The translations under genes and the position numbers were made by a program. Shown piece after piece: positions 39,501-51,400 of a stretch of 64,000 bases of DNA (position 1 is its first letter; each line of letters begins with the position of its first letter). The notes below the pieces were generated by a model. The model was given only the letters and a program-made list of their open reading frames with translations. It was not told where the DNA came from and did no database searches. The stretch covers positions 29,092,472 to 29,156,471 of the forward strand of contig CM022672.1 in the NCBI GenBank assembly GCA_012295275.1, given 5' to 3'. This stretch comes from Chrysomallon squamiferum. Lineage: Eukaryota > Mollusca > Gastropoda > Neomphalida > Peltospiridae.

Positions 39501-41900
39501 TCTCTAATCATACATCAAAAATTTATATTTAAATTTCAAGAAATACAAAACTACAAACTACTAGTCCATAAATTAAAGGTATCATTAATAATATTATAAT
39601 TATGCTTATTTACATGTTAAAACACTTAAAATACAGATATATCAGTTACACTGAGTTATATATATCTGGCAATTCACAGAAATGTACACTTGAAATCTTT
39701 TACCAGAAAGCAAAATAAATGGTAGAAAAACTTCATGCCAAAGGTTTATTTTATTTCTTTTTTTTTTCCCCCACACAAAAAAAAAAAAAAAAAAAAAAAA
39801 AAAAGGTCTGGTATTTCTACCTAGGCTGAACATGAAAAAGAAAAAAATACTCTACAAAACTTGGTCAAGTTGATCAGCTGTATTACCAGTACTGTGTTAT
39901 CTGTTATCTCATCTTAAAATTGTTTGAGAATTTCAATATTTTTCACAATCTTTGTTATGAACTTTAGTAAAATAATAAGGAAACTAGCCCGTGAAAAATT
40001 ACCTGTAACCATTGCAATCATGAAGCAGCCCAAATGTACACATGAATCCCATAACTCAACAGATTAATTTTTAGAAATATAACTGACAAAATGAACTTTA
40101 CATATTTTCACATGCAAACAAGAGTCCAATATTATTTTATCAGTAACTGAAATTAATATACAACCCAGCAGTGAGGGCAACTTATGGTGAGGGTTATGGA
40201 CAAAGAAAGAAAAAGTGGAGAATTAATATATGAAGGAGGAATGTGCTTTATTCAGAGATCTTAACAAGATCTCTTATCACAGAAATTGATAATGATTTTT
40301 TTTTTTTTAAATCCTCAAAACTCATATTATGATATTTATTCAGCTGAAACTCATATTTTTTACTACAAAAATACATACACATATACTGAAAGTAAAATAT
40401 TATGATAAATATAATAATTAAGTGCATCTATATCATGTATTTGCTGTTAATGTATCAAAATTCTCTAATTACCAAATAACAAATTACTTTAAAATGTTCA
40501 GTTGCACCATTAGTTCAGTATATTTTTCTAGGTAGGCAGATTATTAAGTATGTGTATTGTTTGAGATTCCAATAATACCACAACTAGTACCAGTTTGTAA
40601 GGCAAAGAATGTTTGCCTAATGAAATAATAAACTACATGTTAGTTTACTGCATAATAGTGAAGTACAGTACAGAGTATAGAAGTATACAGAAAAGTACCA
40701 TATAATACAGTATAGTAAACCCAAGTAAGAAGGTTGCATGGTAAAGCAGACAAAGAATCTAACAAAATCACTGAACTGTCCACTAACTGATGTAACAAAC
40801 ATATTTACTGTTACAGCTGCCTAATCAAACAAAAATATACAGGAACAGTGTTAAAAACAACACAGTAAATTTATATAAGTAGAAAGGTAGAACTGATAAA
40901 CCAATGTTTATCAATACCATCTCACTTACAAAGAAATATTAACATACTAACTGGAAAATCCTTTTAACTACAACATATAAATTAACATTTTAACTTGAAC
41001 AGTAACAGAATCACTCTCTTAATCAAGGAGAAAGAGCTGTTAAAACAACAAATTGTAACATAATTCAATTTTCAACTTGAATATAACACTAAGTATTAAA
41101 TTACAAAATTAAACATTAATTTTATTATCCAGTTATTTAAAAAAGAAAACAATACACTCCAGTTTACTATTATTAAACTAACAATAATAATATAATCTGA
41201 ACAGTCGTACAATATGTACATACAGACACACACACACACACATATTACGAGAGAAAATATTTTATTCTCTTTTGTTCTTTTATTTTTGTCTCATATTTTA
41301 TTTATTTATTCAATATTAATCATTTTACAGTTTGCAATATTAATTAAATTGTTAATACTTTTAGTGAGAGGCAAGGTCTAGTGGCTGAAAATACTGGTCA
41401 TACATGTTTTAACAGAAAATAAAAACCACATATGTTTAAAAAAAAAAAGATAAAAAGAAGATAATTAACTGAAATGGAAAGCACTTCTGCAAATGTTATT
41501 TGTGTCAACTGTGCTTCATATTAATAGAATATACAGGGTGCTGGACGAAAAATTATTTTGAAATGTTTTGTTAATTCTTTTAACATGTTTCGATGTTGTG
41601 CAGAGTGGAGGATAGTGAAAGACTTATTTATTTATTTAACTGTGATGTTGCTAGTAGGTAGCGTAATACATTTTGTATATCTGTGTACATTTATCTTCAT
41701 CACTGCATATAAGAAGCCATTGCTGTATGTGTCTGATGACAATATTATATCTTTTTTTGTTTTTCTTAATTTTCTAATTTACAAATAAAAGGAAAGATGA
41801 CAAAGATACAACAAAGAAGGGAACTTGGCATGCAGAATGACTAGAGTTGTTATTATTTTCATATATTATTGTTAATAAATTATGTCTAGAGATAAATTCA
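36600..41900. other. Intergenic between convergent RpL26 and SorCS
   Basis: About 5 kb of AT-rich DNA with few microsatellites: a T/A hairpin-like block at 39760-39804 and a short CA run at 41227-41243. ACAGGGTGCTGGACGAAAA near 41532 looks like a transposon end but no partner was found. Some of the right part may be SorCS 3' UTR. No coding frame looks real. Confidence 0.6.
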
Positions 41901-41938
41901 GTTTAAATGTGTACACAGATGATTTGTTGTTGTCAAAC

Positions 41939-41944
41939 TTTATT
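41939..41944 (-). promoter_or_regulatory. Possible SorCS poly(A) signal
   Basis: AATAAA on the minus strand about 410 bp after the SorCS stop, followed by TTTGACAACAACAAATC and a GT-rich stretch. One of several possible hexamers in AT-rich DNA. Confidence 0.35.
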
Positions 41945-42352
41945 ATTAGCAAAGGAATATGTAAAATAAGTATACAAAATATATTTAGACTACATATTCA
42001 CATCAACACTGCTACGCTTTGTTATTAAGTGAATGAAATAAAGTGGACATATAGAAAAATGGATACAAGTCATTTTCATGCACCTTCTTAGGTGCAGTAT
42101 TCATATTTTAATTGTTGCTATACAAATATATATTCACACAATCACAGACACCCAAGAGGAAGCAGAAGGCTCTAGGATACCACCACCACACCTAGTAACA
42201 AAGATAATTTTGTGATATTCTGGAGAAGATATCACAGACAGAAGACAATGCAAAAATCTCACACACTGTAAAACAGAAACAAAAATATGTCAGATAAGAA
42301 CACACTCAACTTTCTCACATCATCACAACCAAATTTAAATTTTGCTTTGCTC

Positions 42353-42411
42353 TCAGCAGTTGACAGATCCGTCATCCCTGATGCCTGTAGTTGTCACAAC
42401 AAGCTGGCTTC
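42353..42411 (-). CDS. SorCS: SorCS terminal exon
   Basis: 59 nt: SQLVVTTTGIRDDGSVNC then TGA at 42355-42353. Acceptor TTTGTTTCAG. Confidence 0.93.
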
Positions 42412-45400
42412 CTGAAACAAAAATTGATACAACTAAAAACTGTTGTAAATACCAGCTGGCTTTACAAGTACTAACAAGAAAATAGTTATTTTAAAATTGA
42501 GAGATGTTCATTTGAATGATTTTTAACAGTTTTAATGAAAAAATAAAAATACACATTTTGTTATGTATATAAGGAACTATAAACAATTATTATTATTCAC
42601 TGAAATAAATACAAATTTTATTAACTATAAAACTATAAAAAAGTCTTAACACCACAGGAGTAATATAGTAATATAAAATAGAAACTGTCTCAAATGTGGT
42701 GAATATTTGTCACTGACCTTGTCCAAGATCGAGGTGGTCGTCATCCGTGTCACGGTGGCCGCCAGATCCGAAGTCGGGGTTGAGGTCTAGAGGAGGTTCG
42801 TCATCATCATCATTGTCTAACAGATGGTCTGAGTCTTGACGTTGACGCAGAATGGAGTATCGGCGACATTCTCTAAATTTTCTAAAACATTATTTATAAA
42901 CAAATACTAAACTGTAATCATGAAAATAAGTTAATATATCTATTGTAAGGATTCATATTTTTATATTAACAGTTATCAGGTATCAACTATATAACTGATT
43001 ATAACTACATATATATATATATCTAGTCACTATTATCATGACATCTTTCAGGTGAATACTCTCAAAGACAGGAAAACATGAATGCATCTGCAGGGAATGA
43101 CTGTAGTGGTAGGTTACCAATATCTCCCCTGCGGTTACCGAATTCTAACTATGGAAGCCTGTTGGGCTTTTTAATCCTGCCCTGCCATTGATTAAAAAGT
43201 TTTCCATGACTAAAGAGCTTGCAGAATTCAGTACCAACTGGTCAGAGAGCTGGAAGTAAGTTCATGTGGTGGTTGTTAAATAGGAAGGTTGTTAACATGA
43301 TGCAAACAAGACCAGTAACAATGTAAAATAAGATAGTAACAATGCAGGTACAAACCGTTTGTAGTACATAAAAATAAGATAGTAACAATGCAGGTACAAA
43401 CCGTTTGTAGTACATGAGAACCAATCCAGTGACCACTGTGGCAGCTACCAGTATAGGAACAGCAATAAACAATGGTCGCATGTTCGCTCCTTTGGCTTCT
43501 GCCTTCTTGCTATCTGTGTGAATTGAAAGTATAATTATATAACCTGGCAGAATTCAGTTACCTGTGTCTGAATATTTTTTTCAACAGAAAGGATAGCTAT
43601 ACAATAGCTTTTGTAAAAATATTTTAAAATCTTTTTCAGCCTCTTCACTTCTGAAGTGCATATGTCAGTTTAACAGCAAAAATTTAAAATTTGTACAATC
43701 AACTTAATACATAATATCCAGGCTTCATAATGGAAAACTAAAAAATGTGATAAAAACCAATGATTCTTTTTTGTAATTAAATGCACTATGTTAACCTCAT
43801 AATGGAAAGTGAAAAATGCTATAAAAATCAGAGATTCTGATTCTAGGCCATCACTATAAAACCATAACCACAAACTCTGACAATATGTAGACTGTGATTA
43901 TATTAATCTTGTATATGGTTAATGGTTAACACTCTCCATCTGACATAACTGCAGCTACGTTAACACTGTGAATGCTCTCCTGAATTAAAGAACTATTTAC
44001 TGTTTGTGTGAACATTATTAAAAACTATGGTGGGTGTTACTCTGTATTAAAGAATTAGTACTCTGTATGTTTATTTCTAAAGACAAACAAGGCATGTTCT
44101 GTCATCAAGAACTATTTACTATTTTATTTGTATGTATACTATGAAAAACTATGGTATGTACTGTCCTGGTTTAAAAAATAATTTCCTGTTTTTAAAGGCT
44201 GTTGTGTATGCTGTCCTGTCCTACAGTACTATTTACTATAATAATGCCAATGTTGATAGCAGCAGGTTCCTTCTTTGTTACTTATATTAACTTTCTTTAG
44301 CTCATTGCATGGGCAAATAACAAACAGGTTGAAAAACAAATGTTCACAGCAATAAATAAATAAATAAATGTAAATATAAATATATTAAGAGAGAGTAATA
44401 AAGAAAGAAGGAAGCAAAGAATGGTAATATTCTCATTTTATATTTTGAAACAGATTTTTACAAATTTAATGAGACCAAATTATCAGAAAACAGAAAAATT
44501 CCTATTGAAAAAACAAAAACATTATTTACTTATTTACAGAGCCTGCAATACTGTTAATATTTTGTCATCTTTATAGTCCCATGTGTCATTTTGATAGTAA
44601 ATCAGTTTCGAAATTATCAAGAATTTTTATAACTTGTACTTTCCAGCAGACAGGACAGCAAATATCAAAGCCTTAAAGTAACCATTCTGTGGCAGAGTTT
44701 GGAATGTGAAAATGAGCAATGATCCACTGAAAAAATATAAATTTTTAAGTCTTCAAGGGAGAACAAATTTTTTGTGGAGTTGGACAAACACTCTTGAAAG
44801 TTATACTCCTCTACATTGTGTCAGGGAAAGCATACTTGAATATTAGTAATGCATGTAAGTCTATGTAAATTGTCAACAATAAAACATAACTGAACAAGGC
44901 AGAACATGCTTTAATAACAAAACGAAAACAGATCCATCAGCATTAATTAAAACTCAACAAAAAGGTTTTCTTTTGTTTTGTTTTTTAAACTCCATGGAAA
45001 ATGAAATACAGTAACATTCTTATGCACTAATGTGTGCCCAGGGAAGTGTTTGCTTGAATATTAGAACATTAGTTAAAAATGAACAACAGAGACTGAAAAA
45101 ACAAGGGTTTTAGTAAGAACATCCATTTGTTTCTTGAACTCGTTTGCAACCACAACTCCAAGAAAGATACACAAAGGAGTTTATTTTTGCTCCAATTTTC
45201 AGTTATTTAGGAACTACAGAAACATGAGCTTTAGAAACACAGAATGGATACAAGTTTTACATTTTGTGGTATGGAAACAAAGTGGAATCGTGGCTTTAAT
45301 GTATAAGCTGCAAGTTGTTTCACAAGTTTGTTTTCAAAATCCTGTTCAATAAATTCTAAATTTAGACATTATGTATGATGATTTCAGCTTCACTAACATT

Positions 45401-48400
45401 AAGCTAATCATGTTCAGACAGTTTATACAATTATGAAATTTTCAAAAATAAAATGAAAATCTCCTTTTGCTAAAATTAGCTCCTGCGTCATCTAACTGGA
45501 TAATGGCAAATGGGTTCAGCCTTTGTGTACTTTTCACTGAAACTGGTCACAGGTTTACCTGTAGAGTTATTGGTTGTGTTACTTGAAGTCTGTAGTGTGA
45601 CACCAGGACTGGTTACAGTATTTGTTTTATTGTTTGTGTCTGTGCTGGACATGTATCTGATCTTGTCTGTACTGGTGCTATCTGGGAACAGATTAAAGCA
45701 GATGATAACTTCTTTAGGATTTAACAATTTTTTTTTATACAAAACAGTTATGTTCTTTTTTTGCCTTCAGTTAGTGTTTATCTTGAGTTGCTTTCAACCT
45801 TAAAGATTTATAATTTAAAGAAAGGTAAATTTGGTGTATCATCTATATATAGAAAAGTAAATAAATTATTACAGAGCATCCAATATCCAGTGATAGTTTT
45901 GTATACTAAATAACAAAGTATGGAATTATCATAATAATATTTTAAAAACCGATTCTGACAAAAATGTAATTTTAGATTATTTAAGTCACATACCAGAAAG
46001 AAAATATATATCAAAATTTTACCACAAAGTACAAACAAGTCTAAATGTGTGACAATAGATATAGAGTAATATAAAAAGGTAAGAACATTTCAGATTATTT
46101 CAAAGACATTTACTTAAAAGAATATGTACTGTTAACCAATATTTTATCACTAAATGTACAGATAGGTATAAATAGGTAATTAAATTACAAACTATTATAA
46201 GAAGAAAAGAGAATGTAAAAAACACAAGAAAATTTTCCATTATACAAATTCTTAAGAGCTTTTAACAGGTTTGATCCTGAAATATTTTCTCTGTAGTTGT
46301 GAGACAGACTGTGGATTCAAGATAAGAAACCTGCTGCTGCCATTACATGGACATTACTGAATAAAAAGCAGGACAATATTTACTATTTTAATTTATTTAT
46401 CATAAAGTTATCATAAACCATGGTGTTTTGTGTTTTCAGTGGTGAAATAATATTTTATGCTAAAACTATTAACAATGCAATAGGTAACTTTACTTATTTG
46501 ATTATACCAACATATATCTATGGTTATATGGTGAAAAAAACTAAAATACTGTCAGAAAATTATATTTCAGTTTTAACTATCTTGTGTGTAAATATGGAGA
46601 TATTTTTATTTTGAAAAATATATTGAAAATGTTTCCATTCTATTGTATTTCATTTCATATTTTAATATATCTTTTATATACTTCTAAACATGTAAAAATA
46701 TATGTTTTTGTTCGTTGCGTGTGTGCATGTGTGTCTATGAGCATATGAATATGTATCTTGGTAATTCCCTGACAGGAATGTTACATTATTTCCATGAGAA
46801 AAATTAATAATAATTAAAATTTAATACTTGATGCTTATTTTAATATTTGATAAGGTGTCACAAATAATTGAGAATCACATAACTTGTTGAGATCCTAGTA
46901 TATGGCAAAAACAATGAGGAATACCAGTTTGAATAGAAAACACAACCCACTTTGATACAATTTTCATAAAAATTAAAGCTAAATGAAAATAAAAATAATT
47001 TGAAACAAGAGTCTTATAAGGTCAATGTAATTAAAAGCTCTTTTGTAAATCTGATGGGATTTAGAATGATCAAGATAAATGCAATCCATTCAGACTAAAA
47101 GCAACATATTCATAAATTTTGTTAAAACGCTCTGACTTGTTACGTTTCTAACACATTGTGTGTTAAGCTGAAATACAGGCTCATTATTACAGTTTATTCA
47201 TTTAATAATAATGAAAATATTCACGAGAAAAATAAAATAATAATAAAAAATAAATAATAAATAAACTAAAAAAAAAAAAAGTAAGAATAAATACTTTCAT
47301 TATATTAATTAAATAAGAAATATATTATGATACTTTATTACTTTCTGCATGATCTCTGTTTTTAAATATGTTATAAGTCAAAGTCAAAATTCCTCTGCTC
47401 TGTACCATGTTATATATCATTAAGTTCTAGAAAACAGTTATAACTGCTTTAATCAGTAAATAGTAATGTTGACACTTACAAATAAAAACTAACAAGTTGA
47501 CTGCTGTAATTTAAAAAACTAACTTAAGCTGACAGTTGTAAACAAAAACTAACTTATGTTCACAGGCATAAATAAAAAAATATCTTGCTGACAGTTGTGT
47601 TTAATCTCAGTTTAACTGATACAAACAAAGAATAAAGTTATGTAAACATACTTAAAAACAAAGAGTAAAGCTATGCAAACCTATATACAAAGAGTAAATC
47701 TATGTAAACCTATATACAGAGAAATGTTATGTAAACCTATATACAGAGTAATGCTATGTAAACCTATATACAGAGTAATGCTATGTAAACTTACAAAGAG
47801 AAAAGCTATTTAAACCTACATACAAACCTATATTCAAAGAGTTAAGCTGTGTCAGACTACATACAAAGAAAAACAAAAGCTATGTAAATCTATGAACAAA
47901 GACTAAAGCTATGTAAACCTATGAACAAAGAATAAAGCTATGGAAACCTATGAACAAAGAATAAAGCTATGTAAACCTACGGACAAAGAGTAAAGCTATG
48001 TAAACCTACGGACAAAGAGTAAAGCTATGTAAACCTACGGACAAAGAGTAAAGTTATGCAGGTCTACTAACCTCCAGTAACCACTTTTGCTGCCATAACT
48101 TGCACTAAATGCTCCTTGTCTTGTGTTCCATCCATACCAACAGCCAGAGAGTGGTTCTTCACCATATTTATCAATTCCTGGACCAGCTACCAAAACAACG
48201 TAAATACTTTATTATTATCTTAGTCATACTAATATGTTACAGATAAACATCTATAAATAAATCTACCTACCTACCCATCACCTATGTATGTATGTATGTA
48301 TATGTGTATGTGTGTATGTATGTATGTATGTATGTATGTATGTATGTATCTACCTACCTATTTATTTATCTATCTTTCTATTTATCTACCTATATATCTA

Positions 48401-51400
48401 TTTATCAACCTATTTATCTATCTATCTATGCATCTACCTATCTCCTTACCTACCTACCTACCTATATATCAACCAGCCTAGCTATCTGTCTACCTACCTA
48501 CCTATCAACCTATCTACATACCTATCTATCTAACCATTTATACATTTTTTATTATTTTTTTATTATTTATTTAATAATTTAACTTTTGTCACCTAAAACA
48601 GTAAATGTTATTAAATATAATCACCATCATTTACTGTTTTTGTTAGTTTTGTTTTTTGTAATAAAATAAATTTCTTCCTACTTTATTTACAGCTGAAGAA
48701 TTTTTATTTGTTATTTTTGTTCCATTTACCTTTTTTTTTATGTTACATACAGATGGTGAAACACATTTATATATACAATCTTTCAAATAGAGTTTGTAGA
48801 CACTAACACACACATTTATAAACCATCATACAAATTTCTCTACAAACTAACACTGTGACTGAGTGATTATGGAGTTTAATGTCACAGGGGGATTATTCAC
48901 CCATTTGTTGTGACTAAATAGTTATGCATTTTAATATATGGGTTTTAAAATAGAAGAAGTATGAAAAATTGGATAAAAAAAATTGTAGTTATAATTATAT
49001 TAATGATTTAATAGCTAGATGAAGAGGACATTATGTAAATGATTATTAGCTTGATGTACAGTCGGTAAGAAATTCAAAACTTTCAATGAAGACCAATTTC
49101 CTTTAAAATGATTATATTTGACGACCAGGGTTCTGAATGAACATAATAAGATTTAGTGACAAATAAAACAATGGGCTTTGATGTTTTTATCATAACTAAA
49201 TAGATATATATCTACAAAGAAAAAACACTGAAACGTACACAGACACGCAACTTACAGTTTGCATATCTGCGTCTTTGGTTTTCTTCTCAGTGTTTGTTGA
49301 AGGAACAAACATCACGTGGGCTGTCAGTGGCTTCACAGAATGTAACATGACGGCAAATCTGTCCTGTCCTACTCCCAGAACCTAAAAACAAATTTTTTGT
49401 TTCAAGTTTTACCAATCATTTAATCATGTTCATTTTTAAATGCCTGTTTTGTCTTAATTAAATTCCCTCAGACTTAATCCCAAAATGGCAAAATCCCCAG
49501 TACCACTAATAATATTAAGATTTGTGCTATCTTTAATTTCAGGATTAGAATTAAATTTTAAAAATAAATATTCAGATTTTCATATTCATATTTCAGAAAT
49601 TGGGACTTTAAGAATAATGATTTAAATCATTAAAATCTCTTCTAAGAAATGTTAGGAAATAACAGGTTTTCTGTGAATAATGAATGTCAAAAATGTTAAA
49701 ACATGGCTAGATATATTTATTTTTTATTTTTTATTATTATTTCTATGCTTTATCATTATTATTTTATTTATTTTCCCTCTCTTTTTGTTACCTATACTCA
49801 GAGTAAAAAACAAAGCACAGACTCACATTAGCTATCTGAGTTCTGAGCAGTTGTAAAAGTGTTATTCTCCTCACAATGTCAGACTCAAAATCAAAGTTCT
49901 TAACATTCTCAGAGAATGTCAATTCAACAAACATGGCTTCCTCTGAAATTGAAAATATATAAATTACATATATATAAAAAACACATGTATATAACAAAAT
50001 TTCTATTCATAAATTTAGTTAACTAATTTATATCTGAAATTAAGAAATAAAAATATTTTTTGAAATGTATATTTGCATATGCAAAACAGCTGTTATTTCT
50101 TCAAATCAGGTATAAATTAGTTACCTAGATTAAAATGTGGTTACAACTTACTGTAGACGTGAATGTTAAACATCTTGTACACAGTGCTCACTGAGTTGAT
50201 GGCTTCCACAGACACTGGGAATGTTTTAAACACTTCTGTCACTGGTGTGTATGTGTGAGATATTGTTCGGTTCCATGTCAGTGATGGCAGCACGCCTGGG
50301 CCCTGAATAAAATTTAAAAAAACCTATATGAATTATGGACATATGAAGGCAGCAGCAATCTGAAACCAATCATCAAGTCTGCTTGGATTCAACTTCTTAA
50401 TATGGTAAACAAGATGTCTGATCAAGAACTCATGAACTGGGTTGTAGAGGCTGGACCTCAGAGCTCAAAGGGTTAATTATAAAAATATCATTGAGATATA
50501 ACCTTAGTTTCATAAAATAAGACATAAAATATATGAATTTAATTAAATTAAGAGAAAGTATCTGACTGTTGTGAATAATAAAATATATGGTAGAGTAATA
50601 GAGACAGGCTCATTTTTGACAAAACAGACACCATGGAATGGATAATTTCTAAAGTTTCTTTGCTTGTTTATCAAATGCTACCCAGCATACAGCAAGACAA
50701 TAACTGTGATTTTTGTTTATCTCTACTGTTGACCCTAATTTCACGGACCTTGATTTTTCTGGATTTCAAGTGATCCAAGCCAAATGTTAAAAAAATAAAA
50801 ATCAGATAATTTGTTCATACTACCATTTCCAGCTTGAAACCTTACTTCTAGGTGCTGTTAAATTAGTTCTGAGTCCCACTCAACTAACTTTCCATCAAGG
50901 CAAGTGTAAATTTTATAGCTGTCCTAACCCAAAACAGCCTTCATTTTTCTTTACATATACATTTGTTTACATTATTTTTATGTCCATACAGTTCTTTTAC
51001 TATTATATTACTGTATTATGCACCTCTTATATATATATACACAAACGTTTAATTTTTTGGTAAATTGCATGGTTAATATTTGCATTTGCAATTTCCCAGA
51101 CTTATTTTTTTTCTCTACTATTAGTTTGTGAAATCAAGAGTCAACAGTATTTTGTTTTTATCAGCAACATAAGTGAACAGACATAAATTGCACAGGTCAC
51201 AAACCAGTTAGTAGCTGTAGCAGATTACACAAAATATACTTTTATAATTTGTTCACATCACCATAGCTGCATTTTAATGTTTAAAAAATCTGTTAACCCT
51301 TTCCTTGCAATTAGTGGATATAGCCACTAAAACATTTTGTTACTTTTAATGCAACAGCATTATAAAAAAATTCTCCTTATGCCAAGAACAAACACATCTA

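Noticed and set aside
41532-41560. ACAGGGTGCTGGACG as a transposon terminus
   Set aside because: No inverted partner or target site duplication was found nearby, so no element can be drawn.
47641-48068. 29-bp direct repeats considered as a CRISPR array
   Set aside because: Units are directly adjacent without unique spacers, sit in an animal intron and have no cas genes nearby. It is a minisatellite.
48284-48582. Tyr/Cys/Val-rich and Ile/Tyr/Leu-rich overlapping frames
   Set aside because: They arise from ATGT and CTAT tetranucleotide repeats; three frames are open at once.
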